In this document: positions 1-9,636 of the stretch, in pieces | Position numbering within the stretch: the stretch's first letter is position 1 | Layout of the letters: each line of letters starts with the position of its first letter | Source of the DNA: Chryseobacterium sp. 52 | GTDB lineage: Bacteria; Bacteroidota; Bacteroidia; Flavobacteriales; Weeksellaceae | NCBI RefSeq assembly: GCF_002754245.1 | Contig: NZ_PEEX01000001.1 | Span: 4,258,001-4,322,000, forward strand | Reading direction: 5' to 3' | DNA: 64,000 nucleotides | The notes under the pieces: model-generated | What the model was told of the DNA's origin: nothing | Database searches by the model: none | Seen by the model: the letters and a program-made list of their open reading frames with translations, nothing else | Translations under genes and position numbers: made by a program

Positions 1-341
1 TGGATCAAAATAATAGCTGCCAGTCCCACTTCTGTTTTAAAAAGCGGAATCAGACAGAATAGCGGTACACTTAAAAGCAGACTCAGGCTTTGCACGCGGT
101 ATTCACCAATCCTATCGGTGATTAATCCTCCCAACCATGAGCCTAATACAGAACCTATTCCAAAAAAGCTCAGAACAATTCCTGAATTTTCAATACTGAA
201 GTGAAGATAGCCCGTCATATATACTCCCAAAAACGGAAGTACCATTGAGCCCGCACGATTAATGAGCATCACCAATGCCAACATCCAGCTCTCTTCTGAG
301 AGTCCTTTGAAAGAACTCGTATATACGTTGATTAGTTTCAC
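1..341 (-). CDS. MFS transporter, N-terminal part (runs off the window)
   Basis: The minus strand from a GTG at 341 gives about 113 residues without a stop to the window edge. It begins VKLINVYTSSFKGLSEESW and contains a hydrophobic segment, then FFGIGSVLGSWLGGLITDRIGEYR. The GSxxGGxxxDRxGxxR form after the second helix is the conserved loop 2-3 signature of the major facilitator superfamily. The substrate cannot be told from this piece. The GTG start is chosen because a TAAATTTG -7 box lies at 375-382 on the same strand, leaving a short leader. The rest of the protein, about 280 residues, lies outside the window. Confidence 0.85.
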   Translation of the reverse strand, partial: MKLINVYTSSFKGLSEESWMLALVMLINRAGSMVLPFLGVYMTGYLHFSIENSGIVLSFFGIGSVLGSWLGGLITDRIGEYRVQSLSLLLSVPLFCLIPLFKTEVGLAAIILI

Positions 342-374
342 AATAGTATTTTTGGGAGAAAAATGAGTAAGGTA

Positions 375-382
375 CAAATTTA
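375..382 (-). promoter_or_regulatory. Bacteroidota -7 box for the MFS gene
   Basis: On the minus strand the sequence reads TAAATTTG, an exact match to the TAnnTTTG -7 consensus used by the Bacteroidota primary sigma factor. It lies 34 bases upstream of the GTG start. No clear -33 TTG was seen. Confidence 0.5.
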
Positions 383-597
383 GGTAAATTGCTTAAGAAC
401 GCCCTTTAAAAGGCACTTTTTTTATCAATCACCTCAATAGAAATAAAAATATACTCTATGTAAGTGAAATCGGTTAATATTTTAGACAAAAGCAGACAGG
501 CAAATTTTATAATTTTCGTAAATTGCAGTAACTAAAGGATTTTTAACGTAAAATCTTAAAATTAAAAGTAAAAAATTAACCGAATCAATACACCCGA

Positions 598-1476
598 ATG
601 GTAACCTACGAAAATTTGCATGATACCCTATCGTTTTACAGTATTGACTGCCGGCAGTCTTATTATATTTCTTCGGGCAACCCTATCTTCAATTTTCCTG
701 AGACTCCTTTCAGAATGGATTATTACGCTTTATGCATCTGTACACAGGGAGAAATAAGACTGGAAATTGATACTCAGCAATACCATGTTGATGCCCACAG
801 CTTTCTTATCGCTGCTCCTTCTACGATTGTAAAATTTCTGGAGACCAGTAATGATTTTAAAATGAAGCTGTTATTTTTTGACAAAAATTTCCTGATTAAA
901 AATATTTCCAATCCTTTTATCATCGAGAAAATGAATTTATTTTCTAACGGCTCTTACAGTATTGTCAAGACGAATGAAAAAAATTCAGCCTTGCTGCAGA
1001 ACCTGCTGGACTATCTCAAAAAGAAGTCCCGAAAACAGGGTAAATTTACTGAAGAGATTGTCCGTACCATCATTTTTAATCTTCTTCTGGAAACGGCAGA
1101 TATTATGGAAACAGAAAATGACAGTGTTTCTGAAAAAGAGGAAGGGAAAAAAGATATTTTCTTAAAATTCAGCAGACTGATCCGTGAAAACATCCGGCAA
1201 CACAGAACGGTTCAGTTTTATGCTGATCAGCTTTTCGTTTCCAGCAAATACCTTATTGAAGTGATTAAAAAAGCAAGCGGAAAAACACCTCATCAGGTAA
1301 TTGATGAAACACTATTAAAAGAAGCTTATGTAATGCTTGGCAATCCTGAAATTACGATTTCTGAGATCGCTTTTGAACTGCAGTTTAATTCAGCTTCAGC
1401 TTTCGGGCGCTTTTTCAAAAAACACACTTCCATCTCCCCTTCCGAATACAGAACCAGAGAAAATATCCAGTCATAA
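598..1476 (+). CDS. AraC-family transcriptional regulator
   Basis: The 292-residue protein has an N-terminal cupin-like region (about residues 20-120) and a C-terminal AraC double helix-turn-helix (about 195-288). The second helix-turn-helix shows the family pattern ISEIAFELQFNSASAFGRFFKK followed by ISPSEYR. Such proteins bind a small ligand and activate or repress nearby genes. The gene is co-directional with the oleate hydratase 88 bases downstream, so control of that gene is a reasonable inference. The ligand is unknown; a fatty acid would fit the neighbour but nothing in the sequence shows it. Confidence 0.88.
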   Translation: MVTYENLHDTLSFYSIDCRQSYYISSGNPIFNFPETPFRMDYYALCICTQGEIRLEIDTQQYHVDAHSFLIAAPSTIVKFLETSNDFKMKLLFFDKNFLIKNISNPFIIEKMNLFSNGSYSIVKTNEKNSALLQNLLDYLKKKSRKQGKFTEEIVRTIIFNLLLETADIMETENDSVSEKEEGKKDIFLKFSRLIRENIRQHRTVQFYADQLFVSSKYLIEVIKKASGKTPHQVIDETLLKEAYVMLGNPEITISEIAFELQFNSASAFGRFFKKHTSISPSEYRTRENIQS

Positions 1477-1564
1477 GAATTTGGGGATAATTATTCTGAC
1501 ATTAGGGATATATCCTGCATCCTGAATAGAGGTACCTTTATACTGTTAATTAAAACAATACAAA

Positions 1565-3505
1565 ATGAGTACGATCAATTCAAAATTCGACAAAGTTTTA
1601 AATGCTTCTGAGCAGTTCGGAAAAGTAAACCACGAACCGGATTCCAGTAAAGAAGTTCAGATTAACACTCCGGAAAAGACGATGCCTTTTTCGGACCAAA
1701 TCGGAAATTATCAACGTAATAAAGGAATTCCTTTACAATCCTATGAAAACAGTAAAATCTATATTGTAGGAAGTGGTATTGCAGGAATGTCTGCAGCTTA
1801 TTACTTCATCCGGGATGGCCGTGTTCCGGGAAAAAATATTATTTTCCTTGATCAGCTTAATGTAGAAGGAGGATCACTGGATGGTGCCGGAAATGCAAAA
1901 GATGGCTATATCATCCGCGGCGGAAGGGAAATGGACATGACTTACGAAAATTTATGGGATCTGTTTCAGGATATTCCTGCTCTGGAACTTCCTGCTCCAT
2001 ACAGCGTACTGGACGAATACCGTCTGGTTAATGACAATGACCCGAACTATTCAAAAGCGAGACTGATTCATAATCAGGGACAGATCCAGGATTTCAGTAA
2101 ATTCGGACTGGAGAAAAAAGATCAGCTGGCCATTGTGAAGCTTTTACTAAAGAAAAAAGAGGAGCTTGATGATCTTACGATTGAAGATTATTTTGCGGAA
2201 TCTTTCCTTAACAGTAATTTCTGGTTTTTCTGGCGTTCTATGTTTGCTTTTGAAAACTGGCACAGCTTGCTGGAACTGAAACTGTATATGCACAAATTCC
2301 TGCATGCTATTGACGGAATGAAGGATTTCTCTTGTCTGGTATTTCCGAAATACAACCAGTATGATACGTATGTTACTCCTTTAAAAAACTTCCTTGTTGA
2401 AAAAGGAGTTCAGATACAGTTCAATACTATGGTAAAAGATCTGGATATCCATATCAATACAGAAGGAAAAACAGTGGAGGGGATTATCACAGAACAGGAT
2501 GGTAAAGAAGTGAAAATTCCTGTCGGAAAAGAGGATTATGTGATTGTAACCACTGGATCTATGACAGAGAGTACTTTCTATGGGGATAATAATACAGCCC
2601 CGGAAATTACAATAGACAACAGCAGTACAGGACAGAGTGCGGGATGGAAACTATGGAAAAATATGGCAGCCAAATCAGAAGTCTTCGGAAAGCCTGAAAA
2701 GTTCTGTAGCAACATTGAAAAATCTTCATGGGAATCTGCTACACTGACATGCCGACCTTCTGCCTTTACTGAAAAATTAAAAGAATTATGTGTCAATGAT
2801 CCTTATTCCGGAAGAACAGCAACCGGTGGTATCATCACCATCACAGACTCTAACTGGGTGATGAGTTTTACCTGTAACAGACAGCCGCATTTCCCAACAC
2901 AGCCTGATGATATTTTAGTCGTATGGGTATATTCTCTTCTGATGGACAAAGAAGGAAATTACATCAAAAAAGCCATGCCTGAATGTACAGGAAATGAAAT
3001 TCTTGCGGAACTTTGTTATCATTTAGGAATGACTGACCAGCTGGATAATGTGATAGAAAATACAATTGTCCGTACTTCTTTCATGCCGTATATTACGTCT
3101 ATGTTTATGCCGAGAGCTCAGGGCGACCGTCCGAGAGTAGTCCCTGAAGGCTGTAAGAATTTAGGATTGGTGGGACAGTTTGTAGAAACGAATAATGATG
3201 TGGTATTTACAATGGAAAGCTCTGTAAGAACAGCAAGAATTGCAGTATACAGTCTTCTTAACCTCAACAAGCAGGTTCCGGATATTAATCCGTTACAGTA
3301 TGACATCCGACATCTCTTAAAAGCGACACAAGCTCTGAATGATTATAAACCTTTCTTAGGGGAAGGTATTTTGAGAAAAGTATTAAAAGGAAGTTATTTT
3401 GAACATATTTTGGTCAACCGCCCTGAAGAAAAAGAAGAACACGAATCTTTTCTGATGGAACAGGTCGGCAGATTCCAGGATTGGATCAAAGGCGTAAAAG
3501 GATAA
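1565..3505 (+). CDS. ohyA: Oleate hydratase (FAD-dependent, MCRA family)
   Basis: The 646-residue protein adds water to the cis-9 double bond of oleic acid to give 10-hydroxystearic acid. It has an FAD-binding GSGIAG motif at residues 69-74, a glycine-rich GGREMD at 119-124 and the MCRA (PF06100) fold throughout. Glu122 (in GGRE) and Tyr241 fall at the same numbers as the two residues reported as catalytic in the 646-residue Elizabethkingia meningoseptica enzyme, so it should be active. There is no signal peptide; the enzyme is soluble or membrane-associated in the cytoplasm. Family members detoxify host or environmental unsaturated fatty acids. A hairpin terminator follows at 3518-3550. Confidence 0.96.
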   Translation: MSTINSKFDKVLNASEQFGKVNHEPDSSKEVQINTPEKTMPFSDQIGNYQRNKGIPLQSYENSKIYIVGSGIAGMSAAYYFIRDGRVPGKNIIFLDQLNVEGGSLDGAGNAKDGYIIRGGREMDMTYENLWDLFQDIPALELPAPYSVLDEYRLVNDNDPNYSKARLIHNQGQIQDFSKFGLEKKDQLAIVKLLLKKKEELDDLTIEDYFAESFLNSNFWFFWRSMFAFENWHSLLELKLYMHKFLHAIDGMKDFSCLVFPKYNQYDTYVTPLKNFLVEKGVQIQFNTMVKDLDIHINTEGKTVEGIITEQDGKEVKIPVGKEDYVIVTTGSMTESTFYGDNNTAPEITIDNSSTGQSAGWKLWKNMAAKSEVFGKPEKFCSNIEKSSWESATLTCRPSAFTEKLKELCVNDPYSGRTATGGIITITDSNWVMSFTCNRQPHFPTQPDDILVVWVYSLLMDKEGNYIKKAMPECTGNEILAELCYHLGMTDQLDNVIENTIVRTSFMPYITSMFMPRAQGDRPRVVPEGCKNLGLVGQFVETNNDVVFTMESSVRTARIAVYSLLNLNKQVPDINPLQYDIRHLLKATQALNDYKPFLGEGILRKVLKGSYFEHILVNRPEEKEEHESFLMEQVGRFQDWIKGVKG

Positions 3506-3517
3506 CATTTAATATAC

Positions 3518-3550
3518 AAAACCGGGCGGATCATATCTCTCCGGTTTTTT
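3518..3550 (+). terminator. Rho-independent terminator after ohyA
   Basis: The inverted repeat AAACCGG / CCGGTTT with an 18-base loop is followed by a T run. It starts 12 bases after the ohyA stop codon. Confidence 0.75.
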
Positions 3551-3650
3551 AAATATGAATTACGCTGTAGGGGCAAAAACTTAAAATTACCTGATTTTAT
3601 CCTAATTCATCCAACAGCATAAACTTTCTAAATGATTTACATTAAAAACA

Positions 3651-3682
3651 AAAAGCAGGACTTTTACAAGTCCTGCTTTTAT
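3651..3682 (-). terminator. Terminator of glnS
   Basis: AAAGCAGGACT and its complement AGTCCTGCTTT form a long perfect stem around a 5-base loop. The symmetric A/T flanks let it work in both directions, but its place just downstream of the minus-strand glnS makes it that gene's terminator. Confidence 0.8.
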
Positions 3683-3699
3683 ATTGATCATTTGTAAGA

Positions 3700-5373
3700 T
3701 TATTCCGGTTTAAAAGAATCTTTCAATGTTACCGTACGGTTAAATACCAGCTTAGAATCCGTAGAATCCTGGTCTTTGGTAAAGTACCCGATTCTCTGGA
3801 ACTGAAGCGGCTCTCCTATTGCTACCTCTTTCAGACCTGGCTCAGCAAATCCATGAATTATAGTTACTGAATCCGGATTGATGAAGTTCAGGAAATCTAC
3901 ATCCTTCTCTGCATCAGGCTGCTCAACAGTAAAAAGTTTGTCATAAATTCTTACGTCTACCGGGATCGCATGTGTAGCTGATACCCAGTGTAGCGTACCT
4001 TTTACTTTTCTTAAGCTTTCTTCGGTTCCGCTTCCAGACTTGCTCTTTTCATCATAAGTAGCATAAATGGTAGTGATCTCTCCGTTTTCGTCCTTCTCTA
4101 CTCTTTCTGCTTTGATGATATACGCTGATTTTAAACGAACTTCTCCGCCTAATTTCAGTCTGAAGAATTTATTGTTCGCTTCTTCTTTAAAGTCTTCTCT
4201 TTCGATATATAATTCTCTTGAGAAAGGAACTTCTCTTGTCCCTGCATTTTCCTGTTCAGGATTATTTTCAGTTTCAAGCCATTCTTCCTTGCCTTCAGGA
4301 TAATTTTCAATAACTAATTTCACTGGATCTACAACTGCCATGACCCGTTTCGCAACCTTGTTCAGATCTTCACGCACACAGAAATCCAGTAATTGAATCT
4401 CAATCAGATTTTCTCTTTTTGCAACGCCTACTTTTTCAATGAAGTTTTTGATCGCTGTAGGAGTGAATCCTTTTCTTCTCATTCCTGAGATGGTAGGCAT
4501 TCTAGGATCATCCCAACCTGTCACTGCATTTTCGGCAACAAGCCTTTGCAGTTTTCTTTTGGAAGTGATCATATAAGAAACATTCATTCTCGCGAACTCT
4601 CTTTGCTTAGGTGCTACTTTAGATTCGTCGTATACCTGATCCAGATACCAGTTATAAAGAGGTCTGTGGTTTTCAAATTCCAATGAACATAATGAGTGAG
4701 ATACCTGCTCCAGATAATCAGATTCACCATGTGCCCAGTCATACATCGGATAAATTTTCCATGCTGTACCGGTTCTGTGGTGAGGTCTTTTCAGGATTCT
4801 GTACATTACAGGATCACGCAGATTCATATTGGGGGAAACCATATCAATCTGAGCACGAAGAGACATTGTCCCTTCTTCAAACTCTCCGTTCTTCATTCTT
4901 TCGAAAAGGTCAAGAGATTCTTCTACCGGACGGTTTCTGTACGGCGACTCAATTCCCGGTTCTGCAGGGTTCTTTCTCTGTTCTGTAATCACTTCAGACG
5001 GCTGCTCATCTACGTAAGCTTTTCCTTCTTTGATCATCTGTACAGCCCATTCATACAGCTGCTGGAAGTAATCGGATGCATACAGCTCTTTGTCCCATTT
5101 GAAACCCAGCCATTCAACGTCTTTCTTGATAGAATCTACAAATTCCTGCTCTTCTTTTTCAGGGTTTGTATCGTCAAAACGAAGGTTTACAGGAGCGTTG
5201 TATTTTTCGCCCAGACCAAAGTTGATGCAGATGGCTTTTGTATGCCCTATGTGCAGGTATCCGTTCGGTTCAGGGGGAAAACGGAAACGGATCTGATCTT
5301 TATTCAAACCGTTTGCCAGATCATCTTCAATAATTTGCTCAATAAAATTGAGTGATTTTTTTTCTTCTTCCAT
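3700..5373 (-). CDS. glnS: Glutaminyl-tRNA synthetase
   Basis: This class I synthetase charges tRNA-Gln with glutamine. The 557-residue form starting at MEEEKKSLNF matches the usual bacterial length (about 553-560). The HIGH motif is at residues 41-44 within PEPNGYLHIGHTKA, and the KMSKS equivalent is ITSKRKL at 269-275, followed by the anticodon-binding beta-barrel domains. An in-frame upstream extension to 5508 is rejected because it is not family-like and a TAACTTTG promoter box lies at 5412-5419, inside it. Direct glutaminylation implied by this gene is the rule in Flavobacteriia. It is transcribed alone, divergently from the hydrolase at 5532. Confidence 0.97.
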   Translation of the reverse strand: MEEEKKSLNFIEQIIEDDLANGLNKDQIRFRFPPEPNGYLHIGHTKAICINFGLGEKYNAPVNLRFDDTNPEKEEQEFVDSIKKDVEWLGFKWDKELYASDYFQQLYEWAVQMIKEGKAYVDEQPSEVITEQRKNPAEPGIESPYRNRPVEESLDLFERMKNGEFEEGTMSLRAQIDMVSPNMNLRDPVMYRILKRPHHRTGTAWKIYPMYDWAHGESDYLEQVSHSLCSLEFENHRPLYNWYLDQVYDESKVAPKQREFARMNVSYMITSKRKLQRLVAENAVTGWDDPRMPTISGMRRKGFTPTAIKNFIEKVGVAKRENLIEIQLLDFCVREDLNKVAKRVMAVVDPVKLVIENYPEGKEEWLETENNPEQENAGTREVPFSRELYIEREDFKEEANNKFFRLKLGGEVRLKSAYIIKAERVEKDENGEITTIYATYDEKSKSGSGTEESLRKVKGTLHWVSATHAIPVDVRIYDKLFTVEQPDAEKDVDFLNFINPDSVTIIHGFAEPGLKEVAIGEPLQFQRIGYFTKDQDSTDSKLVFNRTVTLKDSFKPE

Positions 5374-5411
5374 TATTAAATTAGCTTTTATTGTATGCAA
5401 AAAAAGTTTTA

Positions 5412-5419
5412 CAAAGTTA
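5412..5419 (-). promoter_or_regulatory. Bacteroidota -7 box for glnS
   Basis: The minus strand reads TAACTTTG, a perfect TAnnTTTG match, 38 bases upstream of the ATG at 5373. It decides the start codon of glnS. Confidence 0.6.
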
Positions 5420-5531
5420 CGGAAAATTTGGGGCTTACAGAAATGATAATTTAAAAGGTAAACTGATGATAATTCAATATTTTTCATTAATTTAGAGAAA
5501 ACTAACAAACCGTTACTTAAAATTACTGACT

Positions 5532-6662
5532 ATGGCTGTTTATATCCTAAGCAATCGTAAAATCGTCCGTCATAAAGGCGAAAAAGCAGATTCATTTTCT
5601 AATGATGAATACTCTATTCCCAATTTCAGGATTGCAAAATGTGATTTTGAAACCTATAAAGAACCCACTGCTGCTGCTAAAAAGAAGAAAGATTACACCA
5701 ACCGCAGTATTTTAAATTATAAATTATTTTCCGAACCTGAAAAACAAGGCTATCAGGATGTTCTGGAAGTTCTGCTGAACGAGAAAGGCATTAAAAAGTC
5801 TGCATTGACGGCCAATAATCTTGGCGGAACCCAGAGAATGTTTTATGAGCTTTATAAAAACATGTCTTCCACAAAGGACAGAAGCGATGTTCTGATCTTT
5901 ATCCATGGTTATGCCTATGATTTTGATGATGAATTAAAAGCCATCATAGATCTGAAGAAATTATTTATTGACAATCCGGCATCACCTGTAGAGCATATAT
6001 TATTTGTAAGCTGGCCGGCTTCAAGCAGTCTTGTTCCGATGACTTATTTTGATGATAAGGCATCCAGTATCAATTCAGGATCATCGCTGGTGAGGATGTT
6101 CTACTTTTACACTCAGTTTTTAAAAGATATTTTTTCCAACCGTGACCTTGCGCCCTGCAATCAAAGAATACACCTGATGGCTCATTCCATGGGAAACAGG
6201 GTACTGCAAAGTATGCTGTACAGTCTTAAAAAGGAAAACATACTCCGTGTAATAGACCAGGTGCTTCTTTTAAACGCTGATGTAACGTATAAGGTCTTTG
6301 AAGATTCGGAAGATTCTTTTAATAAGCTTCCGCTGCTTGCCAACCGTGTTTCTATTTACTTAAACAGAAAAGATACTATTTTGGGAATTTCACAATTCAC
6401 CAAAAATATCCTGACCCCAAGATTAGGTAAACATGGTCCCGGGGATATTGAGAGATTTAAAGAGATTGTCTCCATTATTGACTGTACTTTCGTAAAGGAT
6501 GATGTTCTTAACAGCTTTAAATATGAAGTAGGAAATCATTGGGGATATCTTTCCAGCTCGATGGTTCAGAAGGATATCTTCCAGAATTTATATGGTATAG
6601 ACAGAAACTTAATTACCGGAAGATCAAAGGATAACGAAAATATATTCACAATTATTTCTTAA
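5532..6662 (+). CDS. Alpha/beta hydrolase, DUF900-like
   Basis: The 376-residue protein has an alpha/beta-hydrolase core: VLIFIHGYAYDFDDE (HG at residues 125-126, the oxyanion region), VSWPASSS, and the nucleophile elbow AHSMGN at 217-222 with Ser219. A late NHWGYL supplies a candidate catalytic histidine. This arrangement is typical of the DUF900 / PF05990 group, whose substrates are unknown. No signal peptide is seen, so it is probably cytoplasmic. The gene stands alone and its start is the first ATG after the glnS divergent gap. Confidence 0.8.
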   Translation: MAVYILSNRKIVRHKGEKADSFSNDEYSIPNFRIAKCDFETYKEPTAAAKKKKDYTNRSILNYKLFSEPEKQGYQDVLEVLLNEKGIKKSALTANNLGGTQRMFYELYKNMSSTKDRSDVLIFIHGYAYDFDDELKAIIDLKKLFIDNPASPVEHILFVSWPASSSLVPMTYFDDKASSINSGSSLVRMFYFYTQFLKDIFSNRDLAPCNQRIHLMAHSMGNRVLQSMLYSLKKENILRVIDQVLLLNADVTYKVFEDSEDSFNKLPLLANRVSIYLNRKDTILGISQFTKNILTPRLGKHGPGDIERFKEIVSIIDCTFVKDDVLNSFKYEVGNHWGYLSSSMVQKDIFQNLYGIDRNLITGRSKDNENIFTIIS

Positions 6663-7125
6663 CAATATATTAAAAAACAGGTCATGAAATGAATCATATG
6701 TTAAACTTTAAACCAATGTTTAAATTGGCACAAAGATTGTAAATTTTCATTAAACAGAGAAATAAAAATTTTATCATGAGAAGAATTAAAAACAAGTTTT
6801 CTTACATATTGAGATATATTAAGAAAGCAATTTTTGTAAAAGACGTGATTTAATTAGAGAAAAAATAACCCTTAAAAAAAAAGTCTATCCGACCCTAACA
6901 TTACTTTTACCCCTTAAATTGCTAACTATTAATACATATCTTCCCGTATCAACATTGGAAGCATATTCTGTTTTTATACTGTTCAAAATCACTCCTAGTC
7001 AAGAATATTATTTTCAATGAAAGATAAATCCTGGCGGTGTGAATTTAGTTAATTTAAGTTAAAACCTTGTATAATAAAAAAAACAGGCTGATATTTACTC
7101 TACCAATCAACTTAAAATCTTTATT
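6663..7125. other. AT-rich gap upstream of the GG-leader peptide
   Basis: About 460 bases with no long gene. It holds a possible 25-codon reading frame (6776-6853) and an inverted CCAAT / ATTGG pair near 6711-6728. No RNA gene or clear terminator was seen. Confidence 0.4.
6776..6853 (+). CDS. Possible 25-residue cationic peptide
   Basis: An ATG-started frame encodes MRRIKNKFSYILRYIKKAIF followed by VKDVI and a stop. The peptide is basic and could form an amphipathic helix. It lies 272 bases upstream of the GG-leader peptide gene on the same strand. There is no recognised family and such short frames arise by chance in AT-rich DNA, so this is only a candidate. Confidence 0.22.
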   Translation: MRRIKNKFSYILRYIKKAIFVKDVI

Positions 7126-7278
7126 ATGAAAAACATGAAAAAACTTAAAAAAGGAGAATTAAAAACAATTAAAGGAGGAATAGTCCCGATAGGCTGCAGC
7201 AGCTGGGATCCAAGAAAAAGATGCTGCAGAGCATGGGATGATGAGCATATGAGCAATCCTGTTTGCCCTGAGATTTAA
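7126..7278 (+). CDS. Double-glycine leader peptide (bacteriocin-like)
   Basis: This 50-residue frame has the leader MKNMKKLKKGELKTIKGG, ending in Gly17-Gly18, the processing site of C39-peptidase ABC exporters. The predicted core is 32 residues with four cysteines (24, 33, 34, 47). The leader pattern (MKN.KKL....LK.I.GG) is that of the bacteriocin-like natural-product precursors common in Chryseobacterium. No exporter, peptidase or modification enzyme is adjacent, so export would have to be by a transporter encoded elsewhere. The stop codon at 7276-7278 directly abuts the stop of convergent menC at 7279. Whether it is a toxin, signal or something else cannot be said. Confidence 0.75.
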   Translation: MKNMKKLKKGELKTIKGGIVPIGCSSWDPRKRCCRAWDDEHMSNPVCPEI

Positions 7279-8295
7279 TTAATATCCTTTCACCGTTTTA
7301 AACCAAAGCAATTCATTGTTTAGTTCTAAACTGGATTCAAAATTATTTACAAATAGAGATCCGGTGCCCAAACCTTGCGGCATCGGATTTTTTTTAGTGA
7401 ATGTGTATTGGGCAATGGCATTCAGGCCGATATTGCTTTCCAGTGCAGAAGTAATCCACCAGCCGATATTCTGTTCCTCTGCCAGAGAAATCCACTCATC
7501 TGAACCGGCAAAGCCGCCAACCAAAGCCGGCTTAAGAATAATATACTGAGGCTTAATTGTTTCTAACAGCTTTTTCTTTTCATTAGCATCTGTAATCCCA
7601 ATCAAGTCTTCGTCCAAAGCAATAGGAATAGGGGTTGCAGCACATAATGAAGCCATATCATCCCAGTTTCCCGCTTTAATAGGCTGCTCAATAGAATGAA
7701 TATGAAGATCTGCAAGCTGCTGTAAAACAGTCTCTGCCTCCTCTCTGCTGAACCCACCGTTGGCATCTACCCTGAGTTCAAGCTTCTCTTTTGAAAATTT
7801 CTCTCTTAATTTCTGAAGAACCTCATGTTCAGACTCCCAGTTGATACCAATCTTCAGTTTAATACAATGAAACCCTTTTTCAAGTTTATCCTGAATCTGC
7901 TCTTCCATATACTGAATATCTCCCATCCAGATCAGTCCGTTGATCATAATAGCAGATCGACCTTCTGTAAATTCACTCGGGAAATAGAGATGATCTCCGT
8001 TTTTAAGATTTAAAAGAGCCTGCTCAAATCCAAACCAAATGGAAGGAAATTCTTTCAGCTCTTCTTTTAAATACTGATTATCCTGATTAATATTCTCGCA
8101 GAGCCACTGCAGTTTTTCTTCATAATCCGGCCTGTCATCAAAACTCAGTCCTCTGAACACAGCACACTCTCCTGTTCCTTTTTTTCCGTGGTCTTCGACT
8201 TCGAGAATAAAGGTCTCTTTTTCATGCAAAACGCCGCGAGACGTTCCGCTCGGGCGTTTAAATTCTAATAAATATCTAGAATATGTTGCTTTCAT
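7279..8295 (-). CDS. menC: o-Succinylbenzoate synthase (enolase superfamily)
   Basis: The 338-residue protein carries the enolase-superfamily barrel residues: KLKIG at 146-150 (Lys146, Lys148), metal ligands Asp177 (RVDANGG), Glu203 (SIEQP) and Asp228 (ALDED), and Lys255 (ILKP). The N-terminal FKRPSGTSRG is typical of the MenC group in Bacteroidota. It would dehydrate SHCHC to o-succinylbenzoate in menaquinone synthesis in the cytoplasm. A dipeptide epimerase of the same superfamily is the main alternative. The ATG overlaps the fbp stop codon by one base, so the two genes are translationally coupled. Confidence 0.82.
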   Translation of the reverse strand: MKATYSRYLLEFKRPSGTSRGVLHEKETFILEVEDHGKKGTGECAVFRGLSFDDRPDYEEKLQWLCENINQDNQYLKEELKEFPSIWFGFEQALLNLKNGDHLYFPSEFTEGRSAIMINGLIWMGDIQYMEEQIQDKLEKGFHCIKLKIGINWESEHEVLQKLREKFSKEKLELRVDANGGFSREEAETVLQQLADLHIHSIEQPIKAGNWDDMASLCAATPIPIALDEDLIGITDANEKKKLLETIKPQYIILKPALVGGFAGSDEWISLAEEQNIGWWITSALESNIGLNAIAQYTFTKKNPMPQGLGTGSLFVNNFESSLELNNELLWFKTVKGY

Positions 8296-9311
8296 TATTT
8301 TACACTGTCGATCCGCATAAATTCCTCAGCTTTTTCTACCATCTGGATACTTCCGCAGAAAAACGGAATTCTCTGGTGAAGTTCGGTAGGTTCAACTTCA
8401 AGAATTCTTCTGAATCCGTCTGTCGCTTTTCCTCCGGCCTGTTCAGCAAGGAATGCCATAGGATTACACTCGTAAAGCAGTCTTAGTTTTCCGTTTGGAG
8501 CCTGAGAATAAGAAGGATAAATATAAATTCCTCCTTTCAGCATATTTCTGTGGAAATCTGCCACTAAAGAACCGATATATCTGGAGGTATAAGGACGGTC
8601 TCCTTCTTCCATCTGACAGTATTTAAGATAGTTTTTAACTCCTTGTGGGAATTTGATGTAGTTTCCTTCGTTGATAGAGTAAATCTTTCCATTGGTAGGA
8701 AACGTCATATTGGGATGAGAAAGATAATACGTTCCCAGTGAAGGGTCCAGCGTAAATCCATTCACACCATTTCCGGTAGTATACACAATCATGGTAGAAG
8801 AACCGTAGATCACATACCCTGCAGCAATCTGATTGATTCCCTTCTGAAGGAAATCTTCTAACTGAACCGGAGTTCCGGGCTCTGTTACTCTTCTGTAAAT
8901 AGAGAAAATAGTTCCTACAGAAACATTCACATCAATATTGGAAGATCCGTCCAGAGGATCGATCAGGACTACATACTTGCTTAAATGACCGTTTTCACCA
9001 CACTTAATGTCTATAAAGTCGTCATTTTCCTCAGAAGCAATACCACAAACCACCTCTCTTTGAGACAAAGCTGTAATAAAAATTTCATTGGCGATTACAT
9101 CAAGTTTCTGCTGTTCTTCACCCTGAATATTCTGGTTTCCGGCAGCTCCTGTTATATCTACAATTCCGGCTTTATTTACTTCTCTGTTTACCACTTTTGA
9201 AGCCAATCTTATTGCACTCAGAAGGCGAGAAAATTCACCTGTAGAATACTGGAAATCATCCTGCTTATCAATAAGAAATTCTCCTAAAGTCTGTAATGGT
9301 TGATTTGACAT
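8295..9311 (-). CDS. fbp: Fructose-1,6-bisphosphatase class I
   Basis: The 338-residue enzyme hydrolyses fructose 1,6-bisphosphate to fructose 6-phosphate, the committed step of gluconeogenesis. The metal- and phosphate-binding signature [20 protein letters not shown] is present, with SEEND upstream and the family's late [19 protein letters not shown] segment. Length is as expected. It is the first gene of a two-gene unit with menC, sharing one base at the stop/start junction. Confidence 0.96.
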   Translation of the reverse strand: MSNQPLQTLGEFLIDKQDDFQYSTGEFSRLLSAIRLASKVVNREVNKAGIVDITGAAGNQNIQGEEQQKLDVIANEIFITALSQREVVCGIASEENDDFIDIKCGENGHLSKYVVLIDPLDGSSNIDVNVSVGTIFSIYRRVTEPGTPVQLEDFLQKGINQIAAGYVIYGSSTMIVYTTGNGVNGFTLDPSLGTYYLSHPNMTFPTNGKIYSINEGNYIKFPQGVKNYLKYCQMEEGDRPYTSRYIGSLVADFHRNMLKGGIYIYPSYSQAPNGKLRLLYECNPMAFLAEQAGGKATDGFRRILEVEPTELHQRIPFFCGSIQMVEKAEEFMRIDSVK

Positions 9312-9636
9312 ATTTTTCTTTTTACGTTTTCCCCAAATTTCGGAAAATTTATCGGAGAAAGAAAGCTTTTATTACAAAAGACCTTACATACTGTATTTCA
9401 ACACAATACAACAACACCAGTACAGTACCCTTAAAAATATCACTCCATCATTAATCCCCATTTGATGACAATAAATCAACGAAATTCTGATAATATTCAT
9501 CAAGTCTCAATTTTAATAAAATCTTAATTGCCTCCTTCCGCCCGAGACTTTCATATCTCGTTGTAAATTTATAATTTTGACCTCCGTAAAAAACTCATGT
9601 AATTTTTAATCTAACAATTTTATTTTAAACAAATTA
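9312..9636. other. Divergent promoter gap between fbp and the aspartate kinase gene
   Basis: About 325 AT-rich bases with no coding potential that I can support. The only feature seen is a TAATTTTG box at 9572-9579 facing the aspartate kinase. Confidence 0.5.
9572..9579 (+). promoter_or_regulatory. Bacteroidota -7 box for aspartate kinase
   Basis: TAATTTTG matches TAnnTTTG and lies 57 bases upstream of the ATG at 9637. No clear -33 element was found. Confidence 0.4.

Noticed and set aside
4696..5355. A 219-residue plus-strand open frame
   Set aside because: It is antisense to glnS, whose motifs and length are secure.
5374..5508. N-terminal extension of glnS to 5508
   Set aside because: A promoter box at 5412-5419 lies inside it and the extra 45 residues do not look like the family.
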